Part shown: in pieces, positions 34,791-45,882 of the stretch
Layout of the letters: every line of letters starts with the position of its first letter
Position numbering within the stretch: position 1 is the stretch's first letter
Assembly (NCBI GenBank): GCA_019096155.1
Contig: JAHCVI010000001.1
Coordinates: 2,976,001 to 3,040,000, forward strand
Source: Staphylotrichum longicolle
Taxonomy: Eukaryota; Ascomycota; Sordariomycetes; Sordariales; Chaetomiaceae
Reading direction: 5' to 3'
Length of the DNA: 64,000 bases
Notes under the pieces: model-generated
Database searches by the model: none
The model's input: the letters and a program-made list of their open reading frames with translations, nothing else
Told to the model about the DNA's origin: nothing
Position numbers and translations under genes: made by a program

Positions 34791-35467
34791 ACCGCCAGCA
34801 TCACCAATGATGCCAATCGCGAACCCGGCAGCGAGACCGCACAGCCCACGGCCAGGCCGGCGCCCAGCTGCAGGAAGGCGGTGTGCAGGGCCATCTTCTC
34901 GACGAGGTTGTTGGAGATGATGACGGAGGCGACGAGGCCGTAGATGGAGATGATTTGGGCCATGATGGCGCAGAGGCTGGGTTGGGGGTGTCAGCGTGGG
35001 GGTGAAAGGGGTCAGGGGGTCAGGGGGAGTAGTTGGTATGGGCGGGTTGACAAGACACAGGCCACAGGCAGTTGACAACGGGGGGTCGTTGACAGGCAGG
35101 CAGTGGTGTCCTCTGTGCATCCGGTGCAACCACGAGGCTGAGTAAGACAAGGAGACGGGAAACATAAAACCCACGTGTGTTCTGCATCAACCTGTCGGGT
35201 CTGATGACGCCCGAGGAGAAGATGGCGCCGGCCGACTTGGCGGTGCCGTAGCTCGCGCCGAAGACGGTGAAAATGATGGCGCAAGCGCAGCCCAGCGCTC
35301 CAAAGAAGGACTGTGTGGAGGTGTCAGCGTCAAGGGGAGAGCGGGCAGGGCGGGAGCAAAAGACGGACGGCATAGATTGGGCTGATTTGTTGATGTTAGT
35401 GGCCACAGAACATGGGAGGGTGGGATGGGCACAGGACGCACCATCTGTCGAGGTTGACGTAGTCCAT
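34335..35467 (-). CDS. VMA3: V-type H+-ATPase proteolipid subunit c (VMA3-like)
   Basis: Five exons on the minus strand: 35467-35442, microexon 35381-35369, 35310-about 35192, 34976-34793 and 34480-34335. Read together they give the N-terminus MDYVNLDRCPIYASFFGALG, then FGASYGTAKSAGAIFSSGVIRPD, IYGLVASVIISNN, LGAGLAVG, CGLAAGFAIGIIGDAG and LILIFAEVLGLYG. These are the four helices of the proteolipid ring, with the proton-binding Glu in IFAEVLG. Length is about 162-168 aa. One base is missing in exon 4 between AVG and CGLAAG (GGCTGTGC where GGCCTGTGC is expected). The donor of exon 3 is uncertain: GTTGAT at 35191 keeps frame but shortens helix 2, while GTGGGT further on keeps helix length but not frame. 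It could be a c' (Vma11) paralogue; the CPxYA start favours c. Confidence 0.88.
34742..34787. repeat. A46/T46 homopolymer in a V-ATPase c intron
   Basis: 46 uninterrupted A on the plus strand, so on the coding strand T46 begins directly after the GTGAG donor of intron 4 (34792-34481, 312 nt). Two shorter A runs (34731-34740 and 34723-34728) adjoin it. Confidence 0.95.
35369..35381 (-). other. VMA3: 13-nt microexon of the V-ATPase c gene
   Basis: CCCAATCTATGCC flanked by AATCAG upstream and GTCCGT downstream. It supplies one base of Cys plus Pro-Ile-Tyr-Ala, exactly the conserved CPxYA of subunit c. It also links the two-base phase of exon 1 to the phase-0 start of exon 3. Confidence 0.75.
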
Positions 35468-37607
35468 GACGGTGATGGAAAATGAATGGCCTGGCGGTGG
35501 GAGTGTCTTGGATGTCCCCTGGTCGGGAACAGTTGTTGTGTGAGTGGGTTGCCAGTGACAACCACAGATCGAGTTGTGCACAAGAGTATTCGTTTAGCAA
35601 GGAAAGAAGAGGTGTGACAGAGGAGACAGAGACTCAGATACGGGCAAGGTCGTCAAGATAGAGCTTGAGCCGCCATGCAAGAGGAAGTAAGAAACGGCCC
35701 GAGAGACTGAGGCAGGGCCGGTCAGACTCGGGTAGCACAGCGAGAGATGACGAGTCACGAAGGCTCGGCGCAGACGAGTCTTTGTTGTGTCGCCAATCAG
35801 CGCCGAGCCAGAGTCTCGCCGTGGTATGTGGCAGCCTGGGCAGCTCAGCCGCACGTACATATATACATATACAGCAGATTGCAAGAAGAGGGAGAGTTGA
35901 TCACGAGGAAGGCTGATAGCTCAGGGGTCAAGGATCATTACGGTGTTGGTGCAGCGAACTGCGGGCATTCCCAAACTCGAGGTTGACAGACGCACTTCAG
36001 GTGACTTGCTAGAGCGCCCGGAGGGTAACAGCATACAGACTACGTCGGGTTTCAGTTGACGGGCATCCCAACTCCCGACCCCGTCTCCTCGCAGGATGCC
36101 TTGACGGTTGCTGGCGTGTTGAAGAGAATCAGTCTCGTGAGATGCTCCCGGAGGGGTGGGGTCGTGAGTGGTGAGCCGGGACGGAGCAGGTGGGGTCGCC
36201 GTTGGCTCGACTCCGGCCCGAGATCACGGGTCGCATCTTTGCCTGGATAGGCTGGAGAGGGCCTCTCGAAGAGTCTCCGTCACCAAAATGGGGGTTGTTT
36301 CAACGGGCCATAACTGCCATCGGAAAGTGATGTTGCAGTTGGTCTTGTGGGTCTCCGTCTCCTCCCATGCAGCCATGCTGCCCAGACACGCAAGCATTGG
36401 AGAAACAGCCAATCGCCAGCGAGCCGGTGGAGCATATGCCAAGGGTGCCTGATGAGCGTCCGGGGTGTTTCACATCTCCAATCTGAATCAGCAACCACAA
36501 CCGACCTCGTTTGCCATTTTTGTCAATTCAATCGACTGTCGCCCACAGCTGTGGTTGTTGCACTTGATTCTTTGAGTCCTTTGCCAGCACATCCGTAGCT
36601 TTCCGGTTTTCCTTTTCTCCTCCGAGCACCACCGGCGCCGCGCAAGGCTGGTGGCACCTTCGGCAGGCAGAGGTGGAGAGGCTGATGGTCGGATGCCGGA
36701 AACGACACATGGAGACCCCACCCCATGCGGCTACCACGGATCAGCGTCGCAGCAGGCCGCGCGTCACCCCCTTCGTCCCGCGCACCGCGCACCGGGGAAC
36801 TGGCAGCGGGCCCTTGTTCTTCCCAACGCCAGTTCGTTAGCTCGCTGGCTCACACACAGACTTGCAGAGTCCCAGCCCCTTTCTCCAGATTACTCCCCGC
36901 GAAGTAACCCTCTGCAACTCATCGTTGATGAAGCCATCAACAGAGAGGGATGCGTCACCTGTGAGGATTCGCTGCTTCTCCGCTTCAAGGAAAGCCCCGG
37001 GATGCATCCGGAGCTGCCAAGAAGGCACGACGTCAAACTCTCGTTTTGCACGCGCTTTGTCTGTTGAAGGAGCAGAGGAGCTCCACGAAAGTCTTGGCCT
37101 GTCCACCTCGACATGGGCAGCGCCCTCGGTTTCGACGGAGCGGCTCCTGAGACTCCAGCTCCTGGTCCGTGGATCCGGGTGCACATGCCGCATGCATGTC
37201 TGGCGCACCCCAATGCTCGGTCCTATATTGAGAGTTTTCCCCTTTTGTCGCCTCTCGCTGCACGTCTTCCCTGCATTTCAGTCCGGCTTTTGCATCTGCA
37301 ATTGCTCTCTTCACCTGCAGTTTCCACCACCTCGGGCCTTAGAAGGTGGCCGAATCGGCCGTGGCTCGACAGACCTTAAAGCGTCTGCACCTTGTGACGA
37401 AGTGTTGCCAGCAGCTGTCCTGCAAAAGCGCAGCATAGCCTCACACGCCCGCCACTGTCCTAGAGCCCGTCTATATTTCTTCCATTGTCCTTCTCTCGTT
37501 GTGGTTCCATGTCATCCACACGCCACTAATTCACCGTGCCGCGTCACTTTACCCTCGTTTTGTGGGACTTGGACACCCTCGCTCTTTGACGACACACGGT
37601 TGAGAAA
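35468..37607. other. intergenic region between V-ATPase c and aspartic protease
   Basis: 2.1 kb between two divergent starts, holding both 5' regions. No convincing coding frame; the 249-codon frame ending at 37611 overlaps the protease start and resembles no protein. A short CATATA/TATACA stretch lies near 35855-35875. Confidence 0.5.
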
Positions 37608-39072
37608 ATGAAGACGGCCTCGGTTCTGGCCGTCGCGGCTACACTCGCTCACACAGTAAATGGAGCATCAATACCACAAAGACGCGATGGCCTTAGGGTC
37701 GTTGGCCTGGATACGCAAAGGAACACGCCCCGAAACCCAGCACACCGGGATAAGCTGAGGAAAAGGGGCACATTGGAAGTCGGCCTCGACAACGAGGTAT
37801 GTCGGCATTATTGTACACGCCATGGCCTCACCTAACAGCCGCCAGGAAACACTTTACTTCATTAATGCGACCGTCGGCACACCCCCCAAGTCTGTCAGGC
37901 TGCACATAGACACGGGCAGCAGCGATCTCTGGGTCAACACGCCTGCCTCTAATCTCTGCGTATCAAGTAATGACCCATGCGCATACGCCGGCACATACGC
38001 GGCGAACTCGTCGTCGACGTACCAGTACATCGCTAGCAACTTCAACATCTCGTACGTCGACGGCTCCGGGGCCAGCGGAGACTACGTCTCGGACACGGTC
38101 ACCATCGGCTCCCACAAGCTCGACCGCCTCCAGTTCGGCATTGGCTACTCGAGCACCAACGCCCAGGGCATCCTCGGCATCGGGTACCCTCTCAACGAGG
38201 TCCAGGTCGGCCGCGCCCGCCTCAAGCCCTACAACAACCTCCCCGCCCAGCTCGCGGCCGACGGCACCATCCAGTCCATGGCCTACAGCATCTGGCTGAA
38301 CGACCTCGACGCCAACACGGGCAACATCCTCTTCGGCGGCGTCGACCAGGCCAAATACACCCCGCCGCTCCTCTCGCTGCCGGTCGAGTCCAACTCGGGC
38401 GCCTACGCCGAGTTCATGCTCACCCTCACCCGCCTGCAGCTCGGCACCCGCACCATCGGCGGCCGCGACATGGCCATCGCCGTCCTGCTCGACACGGGCT
38501 CCTCCCTCACCTACCTGCCCGACAGCCTCGTCCAGGAGATCTACACGTCGGTCGGCGCCGTCTTCGACTCGGACGCCAACGCCGCCTACGTCCCCTGCGC
38601 CCTGGCCCGCAACACCACCCGCCTCACCTTCACCTTTTCCGAGCCGTCCATCTCGGTCGACATGAACGAGCTCGTCCTCGACCTCGTCACGTCCTCGGGG
38701 CGCCGGCCCACCTTCAGCAACGGCGTCGCCGCCTGCCTGTTCGGCATCGGCCCCGCCGGCGGCGGCACCTACGTCCTGGGCGACACCTTCCTGCGGTCGG
38801 CGTACGTGGTGTACGACCTGGAGAACAACAGGGTCGCGCTGGCGCCCACGCGGTTCAACGCCACGGCGGCCTCGCAGGTGGTGGAGATTGGGAAGGGGGA
38901 GGGCGCGGTGCCCGGGGCGACCAAGGTGCAGAATCCGGTGCGGGCGACGGAGGGGTTGAGGGGGCCGAATGCCAAGTCTGGCGCGCCGGGGAGGGTAGGG
39001 TCGGGGTCGGGGCCGGGGTTGGCTGGGTTGCTGGTGATGGCTTTGGGGGCTGGGGTGCTGGCGGTGTTGTAG
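37608..39072 (+). CDS. yapsin-like, probably GPI-anchored aspartic protease
   Basis: Exons 37608-37796 and 37846-39072, 49-nt intron (GTATGT, branch CCTAAC), 471 aa. Signal peptide at residues 1-19 (MKTASVLAVAATLAHTVNG). A basic pro-region with KLRKRG looks like a Kex2-type processing site, and the pepsin fold follows. Both catalytic motifs are present: DTGSSDLW in the N-lobe and DTGSSLTY in the C-lobe. ILGIGYP and VLGDTFLRSAYVVYD are also typical. The C-terminal 100 residues are low-complexity Gly/Pro/Ser ending in a hydrophobic helix (GLAGLLVMALGAGVLAVL), as in GPI-anchored yapsin/OpsB proteases of the cell surface. Anchoring is inferred from this tail. N-glycosylation sequons occur (NSS, NTT, NAT). 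Confidence 0.93.
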
Positions 39073-39810
39073 TTTGTGGGGCCCTTATGGGATTTATTTG
39101 GGGCGGGGGGGTCCGGTTCTGTGATGGGCGGGTGCATTGCATTTTTGCATTGGGTTGGCGTTTTTCGGGGGTTTCTGGTCCATCGAATGGGTCTAAAACG
39201 GGGGATGGCGTTGCTGGTGGTTCATTGGGGGGTGGGGGAAGGAGGATATCATGCTACGACGATGGAGGCTGCATGCTTTGGCAGGCCTTGAATGTCTGGT
39301 TTGGTTTTAAGAATACCTTGCGATGTTTTTGGAAGAGATAGAGCTTGAAAGCTACATGGCCCTCATGTCTCAGTAACTACTTACCTAGATTTGGTTGCAG
39401 CCGTCTGTTTTCCTCTCTGCAATGAATTCCTTTGAGCAGATTGACTCATCTTGTCTGGACAGTCTTGTCCCGGGCCATTGGGCCACTGATTGGGTGAATG
39501 CTTGGTGTCTGCCTTGAGGTTGACAAATCCATTGAGGCAGGACAACACTGAAAAGGACCCAAGGGTGACAGCTCAAGACGCCTGAGCCAGTCAGCGCTCA
39601 GCAAGATCATCTCTTGCCAATGGTGAACCTTACACAATTAGTCAGCTAATTCGCTCTCACGGGCCCCGTGATCCCGCGTTTGACAGCGCTGACCAGGGTT
39701 CGCGTTCGCTCTGGACCCGCGAGTTTCCAAGCTTAGAAAAACCCCACTTCTCTGACCGATTTGTCTCGGCGATTCTTTCCCAACAAGCAGGTCAGAACGA
39801 CAGCGTCAAG
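39073..39810 (+). other. intergenic region upstream of RAE1
   Basis: 738 bases: 3' UTR of the protease and promoter of RAE1. No gene or repeat recognised. Confidence 0.5.
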
Positions 39811-41100
39811 ATGAACAAGTGGAAATCTACTACTGCCACGTCCGCGGCCAAAGGCCAGCAGGACAAGGAGGTGGAGTTCCCCAAGGGCCCGGAAGACACC
39901 ATCTCTGCGCTGCGCTGGTCGCCGGTGAGCAACCACCTGGCGGCGGCCTCGTGGGATGGCCGCGTCTACATCTACGATGCGACCAACACGACATCCACCG
40001 ACTCCATCAAGGGCGTGGCGGCCATCACCATCGGCGCCCCGGCTCTCGACTGCGATTTCAGCAAGGTAAGTCCGACGTGAAGTCTAACCCCACAGCTCCC
40101 GATCGATCGAGGAGGATGTTTCAAAACCCTTGGAAAACGAACAAATACGAACGGTTCCAATAGGCAAGCTCTAACCTTGAGATAATACCCTACAAAGTGG
40201 TGAGCGCCAGCTGACTTCCCGTGCAGGACGGAACCCTCGCCATTGGCGCGGCAGCCGATAAAAAGATTCACGTCATGGACCTCAACTCGAGCCAGACCAT
40301 GACCATCGAGGCCCACTCGGCGCCGGTCCGCGCAGTGCGCTTCGTCAACGTCCCCTCCGCCAACGGGCCCATCATCGCCTCCGGCTCGTGGGACAAGACG
40401 GTGCGCTACTGGGACATGCGCCAGCCTCAGCCCATCGGCACTCTCCAGCTGCCCGAGCGCGTCTACGCCATGGACGCCGACGGCCCGCTCCTCGCCGCCG
40501 CCACGGCCGACAACCAGCTGCAGCTCGTCAACCTCCACGGCAACCCGCTGCAGGTGTCCAGGTCGGTCAAGTCGCCGCTCAACCACCAGACCGCCTCGGT
40601 CTCGGTCTGCCCGGGCGGCACCCGCTGGGCCATTGGCGGCATCGACGGCCGGGCCGCGGCCCAAGTCGCGGATGAGAAGGACAAGAGGTATGCATCCCCT
40701 TCCCATTTTCCATGGTTAGTCACCCCGGATACACTAACAACCCCCACCCTCCAGCCTCGACAGTCTCCAGTTCAAGTGCCACCGCGAGCCCTCGACCAGC
40801 AAGAAGAACCACACCGACGTCTACGCCGTCAACGCCGTGTGCTTCTCGCCCGCCCACAAGGACGTGCTCGCCACCGCCGGCTCCGACGGCACCTACAGCA
40901 TCTGGGACGTGCGCACCCGCAGCCGCCTGCGCTCCTTCCCCAAGGTCGGCGCGCCCGTCACCGCGGCGAGCTTCGCCCGCGACGGCATGGCCCTGGCGTA
41001 CGCGACCGGCTACGACTGGGCCAAGGGCTACCAGCACAACACTGCGGGCGTCGAGAGGAAGATTGTCGTGCGCTGCTTTGACGATGCATTGAAGAAGTGA
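39811..41100 (+). CDS. RAE1: RAE1/GLE2-type mRNA export WD40 protein
   Basis: Exons 39811-40065, 40227-40687 and 40755-41100 give 353 aa. It is a single seven-bladed WD40 propeller: ISALRWSPVSNHLAAASWDGRVYIYDA, ASGSWDKTVRYWDMR and LATAGSDGTYSIWDVRTRSRLRSFP are clear blades. The closing segment LAYATGYDWAKGYQHN matches the Rae1 family rather than Bub3. Rae1/Gle2 binds Nup98-type nucleoporins at the nuclear pore and is needed for poly(A)+ RNA export. The first intron is 161 nt, long for this window. Confidence 0.92.
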
Positions 41101-41855
41101 GCAGGGAGGGACGACTGGTAAATGTATTCTCGTGGAGGATTCTGGATTATGTGCTGGAGCGGTCGGGAACCTGGGTGGAAAGAGCATAAACTGCTCCGGC
41201 AGAAGGAAGCTTTGGGGCATGTACCTGGAGATGACGAGATTTCGCTTGGGTTTGGTATGGCTACATCAGGCCGGGAGAGGGCGGAAAGCCTTGGAGGATA
41301 CGATTTTGTTTGCTGTTCCGGGAATGGGGAGTGGGATATGGGAGAGCATGGTCATGTGAGCGTGGATTTCTGGGGGCATCAAGATTGATACTGAGGCATA
41401 TCACTGGGCGTGTGTGGATGGGATGCAGCGTTAGAGCTGGCTTTCTTCTCATTTTCTTATCTTGTTCTGCTGTCTAAGCGTCATTAGCGGGCGGACAAAA
41501 ATATCATGGTTCCCGACTCGCCCAACTGACTCCCATCCTTCGCTTGTGGTATTCGACATGAAAAACAGCTCCGATACGCCGGCGGTGTCCCGAAAACCAA
41601 GCGAGGTCAGAAAACCACATCGTGACACGTACACTTGGTGGGGCCGAGCGTCATCATCCACAACACCCACAAAGCGCTTCCTTGACGTCATGACAGAAAG
41701 TCGAGACAGATTTGTGAGAATAAAACTTTCTAGATAATAAGCCTGAGCTTCTAAGATGAATACACCGTTGTTATTTCCAACCAAGACTAGACTTTGCCAT
41801 ACACCAAAACCTCAGTTCGCAGGTCGCCAGCGACTCGTGCTCAGACCGTTGCACC
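41101..41855 (+). other. intergenic region upstream of the DUF3292 gene
   Basis: 755 bases with no recognised gene: RAE1 3' UTR and DUF3292 promoter. AT content rises toward 41,700. Confidence 0.5.
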
Positions 41856-44208
41856 ATGGCTGTCCCGGAAGGAGTCGTGATGAAAGACCTGGGCACCGAA
41901 CCCAAGACGGACGCGGACGGCGGTGTCCTGGCGGACAGCATCACAGATAAGCCCACCGACTCGCACACGCTGGCCGTCGAAGCGCCCGTCGTCGCCGTCG
42001 AGGGCGGCAGCAGCAGCAACCCGGTCGACCGTGGCTGGAACAGGGACGACCCGCGGGATGTCGCCCGCCTGGTCGATGGGCTCAGGAACGAGGACTTTTG
42101 GCTTCTCGTGAGACGCTTCAACAAGGTACGGATGGGGTTCTTGTTTCCTTTCAATGTTGTGTTGTGTTGTGTACATGCTGACCGGGACGCAGCAAGTGTT
42201 TTACATCAAGGAAACCGGCAAGATTCCGGCCAGTGGCCTGGACTTGAACCTGGCCGACCAAGCCGAGTTCGCGCCTAACAAGTAGGTATTGGGTAGTCGA
42301 GAGGTCTGGAGCACAGTCAGGGCTTATAACGTATTCCGTTAGGTTCCGAGCTCAGGTGGAGAGGTTTTACATGGGCCCGGTAAGGTTGTGAATTTCTGCT
42401 GTGATGTATATTTGGGATAGTTTGCTGACCTACTCCAGCTCCTTGGGTTACTGGCCGGTGTGAAGCACATCTCAAGACTACGGTCCTGGCTTGAACCCCA
42501 GAGGACGGGGGCATTTTGTGTGGTAAGCACGCCGTGGGCGATCCCATATTCCTTGCCTTGCCGTGGCTAAGTCAGTCTCCCCAGGTGTACTTTGTGCTAT
42601 GGTACTTCGACATGCTCCTCGCAGGTTTTACCGCCACCGCGATGGTGCTGTGCGTTTCGCCGAGTGCACGGAGGACACTGTTCCCCCCTGCGCCGATGGC
42701 GCTCACAGACATGGCCACCGGGGGCTTGACAAAGCCTCGCGCAGGCGTCCTCGGCGCAACCGACGCCGTGACGGGCGCGCCGGAGAACTTCAAGGGGGAG
42801 GCGGTCGAGAACGAAGCCAGCAACTTCGTGACCGGTGTCGTGGGGATTGCCGTGAACACGCTCACCGCCCAGGACCCCGAGGACGAACCGGAGAACCAAA
42901 AGGGCGAGAGCCACCCTACCGATAACATGCCGCACCCCAACGAGGCGACGACGCTGTTTGCTGTCGCCAAGGACAAAGCTGCCGGTATAAGCGAACCCTC
43001 ACATGATAAGTCGAAGTCAGTCGAGACCTGGTCCGGCATATTCTCCCCCCTCCCGTTCTAACCGCCATGTAGGTACCCCATGGAGACCATCATGTGGTCC
43101 AAGATGCTGCCCTTGCTGCGGCTCCTGCATTTTGTCTCGGACAACTGGGAGCGGGTTGCAAAGTATGCCCCTGATCACCAACCCCCCAGAATGTGGAGAG
43201 TTTGCTGACAAAGAGTAACGCAGCGCGTTGGACCCGACGCCCCCCTTTCCCAAGGGAAAGCTTAGAGTCCGCCTAGCAGGTCTTCTCTCTCCCATGCTCA
43301 TGGTGTGCGTATGCTTTTCGGCAGCAACAATGGTGAAAGCCATCACGTTCATCTTCGGGGCCGTCTTCTTCGGCGACCCGATGATCCGGCGGACAACCCA
43401 ATGGCTCGACCGCTGGCACCCAGGATGGACCCAGCTCCTGCGTCCCGAGGCCCATATCCTGCGCGGCGCCCCGAACGATGCCCAGCTCGCCATCACGCTC
43501 CTCCGCCTCGGCGAAGCCCACGGAACCCCCTTCCCACCCGCACCCAGCACCAACGAAGGGCCCCCCAAGGAACCCGTGCAGCTGACGGCCGCGGACATGG
43601 ACGCGACCGGCGCTGACGCGCCCCTCGGAGCCACGCAGGACGAGATCGACGAGGCAAAAGCCGCAGACCCGGCGACGCTCGACCAGGCCGGCGGCCCCGA
43701 CTCCGAGATCAAAGACGTGGGCGGCCCCAAGACGAGCCGGCTCCTGGCGCTCGTCAAGGGCAGCGCCAAGCTGGGCGTCAAGGCGGCCCTGCAGGTCGAC
43801 AAGCTCCGCGCCAAAGCCGGACGCGAGAGCGCAAAGAACCGCCTGGGGGCTGTGCCGCCCGAGGAGGGGGCCGCCGGTGACCACAAGGAAGGGCCGACGG
43901 AGTTCAGCGCGCGCTGGGAGGGCAAGCCGGGGCATATCCGCGTCGGCCCCGGGCCCGACGGGTTTGTCTCGTTCAACGACGACTGGCGCATCCGTGCGGC
44001 GGACATTACGGAGCTGAGGAAGCATAGCGGGATGGGCGCGCCGAAGCTCAAGCTTGCGGTGGGCTGGGCCATGGACCGCGATGTCGCCGACGGCATTGAG
44101 ATCAAGGATCGCAACGGAAACTCGTATGTCTTATCGGCTGTGCTGTTGAGGGACCAGCTCTTCAATCGGCTTTGTGCCATGGGGGGCCAGAAATGGGAGG
44201 TGTGGTGA
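41856..44208 (+). CDS. DUF3292 family membrane protein
   Basis: Seven exons: 41856-42125, 42193-42281, 42343-42379, 42439-42522, 42585-43015, 43073-43162 and 43224-44208. Six introns of 57-67 nt, all in phase, give 661 aa. The architecture fits the fungal DUF3292 family (Pfam PF11696), whose function is not established. An N-terminal segment holds VDGLRNEDFWLLVRRFNKQVFYIKE. There are hydrophobic helices around VYFVLWYFDMLLAGFTATAMVL and LAGLLSPMLMVCVCFSAATMVKAITFIFGAVFFG. A Pro/Glu/Asp-rich linker follows, then a C-terminal domain (FSARWEGKPGHIRVGPGPDG; IKDRNGNSYVLSAVLLRDQLFNRL) resembling a lipid- or membrane-binding beta fold. The helices suggest an intracellular membrane protein. Confidence 0.88.
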
Positions 44209-44869
44209 ATGTATCAGTTGGGAGTTGGGCCGTTAAGGAGCATAAGAAGGGTTTCCAGTTCTCTTCCCCAGTTTCGTGTTTGTACCTGTATTCTAGAAGG
44301 GAGGAGGAGGAGGAAAAGGAAGACGGCGAAGAAACACACAACCCAATAAAACAGTCTTGAACACAACTTGCTATCTTCTCAAAAGTTCAGGCTCATTCCA
44401 AGAAAGAAACGGGGATGCCACACTCCTGTCAGCCGACTCGGTCGACCCCTTTCCCGTCCAGAAGAAAATAAATCTTCCAGAGACTTGCCCCCAAGACGCC
44501 ACACCCCTACCACACTGCCGTTAATTCACAACCCTACACAAACCCATTCCTCTACTAGGCTTCATGTTAGACTACCAAAAGAAAGAACCCCCTGAACAGT
44601 CCCCAGATATAAAACAAGACAACATCTTAGTTGAGCCCGCCTCTAGAGATGGCAGACCCTGCAGATTCAAGAATTACAAACATACGTATGTCTGTGTATC
44701 TCGCAATGGATTCAAAAGAAAAGGGGGGCCGTCTCGGACAGGCGGGGGTCGAGACAACTACACAAGGGACTCACAGCAGTTGTGCCGTTCCGAAATTGAT
44801 AAATCCCCATAGACATTCTACGCGAAAGGCTCCGTCCGAACCGCCTTCCCCCGCATCGAACAACAAACC

Positions 44870-45000
44870 CACACCAAACCCAAACCCATCTCAGACCCAG
44901 ACCCAGACCCATCCCAGACCCAGACCCATCCCAAACCCAGACCCAACCCAAACACAATCCATCCCGAACCCATCCCGAACTCGTCCCATCTCACCCCATC
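44870..45000. repeat. CCCAGA/CCCATC hexanucleotide-type repeat
   Basis: Tandem ACCCAG/ACCCAT/ACCCAA units over about 130 bases. On the minus strand (the PUF3 coding strand) this reads as regularly spaced GGG runs (TGGGTCTGGGTCTGGGATGGG), a G-quadruplex-forming pattern. Confidence 0.8.
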
Positions 45001-45124
45001 CCACCAACATCAACCCGACCGCGGCATCGGACCGAACCGTCCCGCCAGAGAAAGGGGAAAAGCAAAAAGACTTGACTTCCCACTCCCATTCCCGCCCGTC
45101 CGTCCGTCCGTGCCAAATCAAAGC

Positions 45125-45192
45125 CTTGTATGTAGTGTAGTGTAGTGTATCGTAGTGGAGTGCAATAGTGTAGTGTAGTGTAGTGTAATGTA
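45125..45192. repeat. (TGTAG)n imperfect pentanucleotide repeat
   Basis: TGTAG units repeated about nine times with two interruptions (TATCGTAGTGGAGTGCAATAG in the middle). Confidence 0.75.
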
Positions 45193-45882
45193 GAACAGCA
45201 ACAGCAACAACAGCAACGGCAATAGCAGTATCAATACCAACAGCAAAAAAGTTCAAGTTTCGCCAGAGGAATTATGTTCCTGTCCCAGTCCCAATCCCAT
45301 TGCCAGCCCCATTGCCAGTCCCATTGCCGCCCACGCATCCACCCACCTCCCAACCACCCATCCATCCACCTGGATCCCCCCTCCATTCATTGTCTACGAT
45401 TAAAAAACATCACAAGATGAAGAAAAAAAAAACACCCGAAAATATCTTCCCACTCATTTGCGTAGTACAAACAAAAGTTCCAATGTGGGATGGACAATCA
45501 TTCCCTTCCATATTGTCGTTGTGTGTAAAAGTATGACGACGAAACCGAGAACGGCCGAACGAACCCGTCCCATCCCGTCCAGGGCTTTTTTACCACCCGT
45601 TTCCCCACAAGATACCGAGTAGCAGGAGCGGGAGGAGTCCCCCTTCCCCCCATCCAAACAAACATGCAGCGGTAGGTAAGAATCAACAAAGCAAGCAAAC
45701 GCGCGCGCGTGTGTGATGGTGGTAAGCATGACCCCGGTGATGCCAGTCAGCCGCAATGATGAAATTAAAGGCTCTAAACCCGAAAATACCCCGTGTAATT
45801 TTCTTCAGAAAAAGACGAAGCGAAAGCGAAGCGTCCAGCGGAGCGCACCAGGGAGAGAGGCGGAGATCTCAGCCCCCCACTC

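Larger units (their letters stand above)
44209..45882. other. low-complexity interval, 3' side of PUF3
   Basis: 1.67 kb between the convergent DUF3292 and PUF3 genes, with no gene. It contains the CCCAGA-type repeat (about 44870-45000), a TGTAG repeat (about 45125-45192), AACAGC/CAACAG triplet runs (about 45193-45245) and CCCATTGCC repeats (about 45286-45330). Much of it is probably PUF3 3' UTR. Confidence 0.6.

Noticed and set aside
39811..41100. Bub3 spindle-checkpoint protein
   Set aside because: Same WD40 family, but the N-terminal and closing blades (ISALRWSPVSNHLAAASWDG; YDWAKGYQHN) fit Rae1/Gle2 better.
44870..45000. interstitial telomeric repeat
   Set aside because: The units are CCCAGA/CCCATC/CCCAAA, not the fungal CCCTAA, and they degenerate irregularly.
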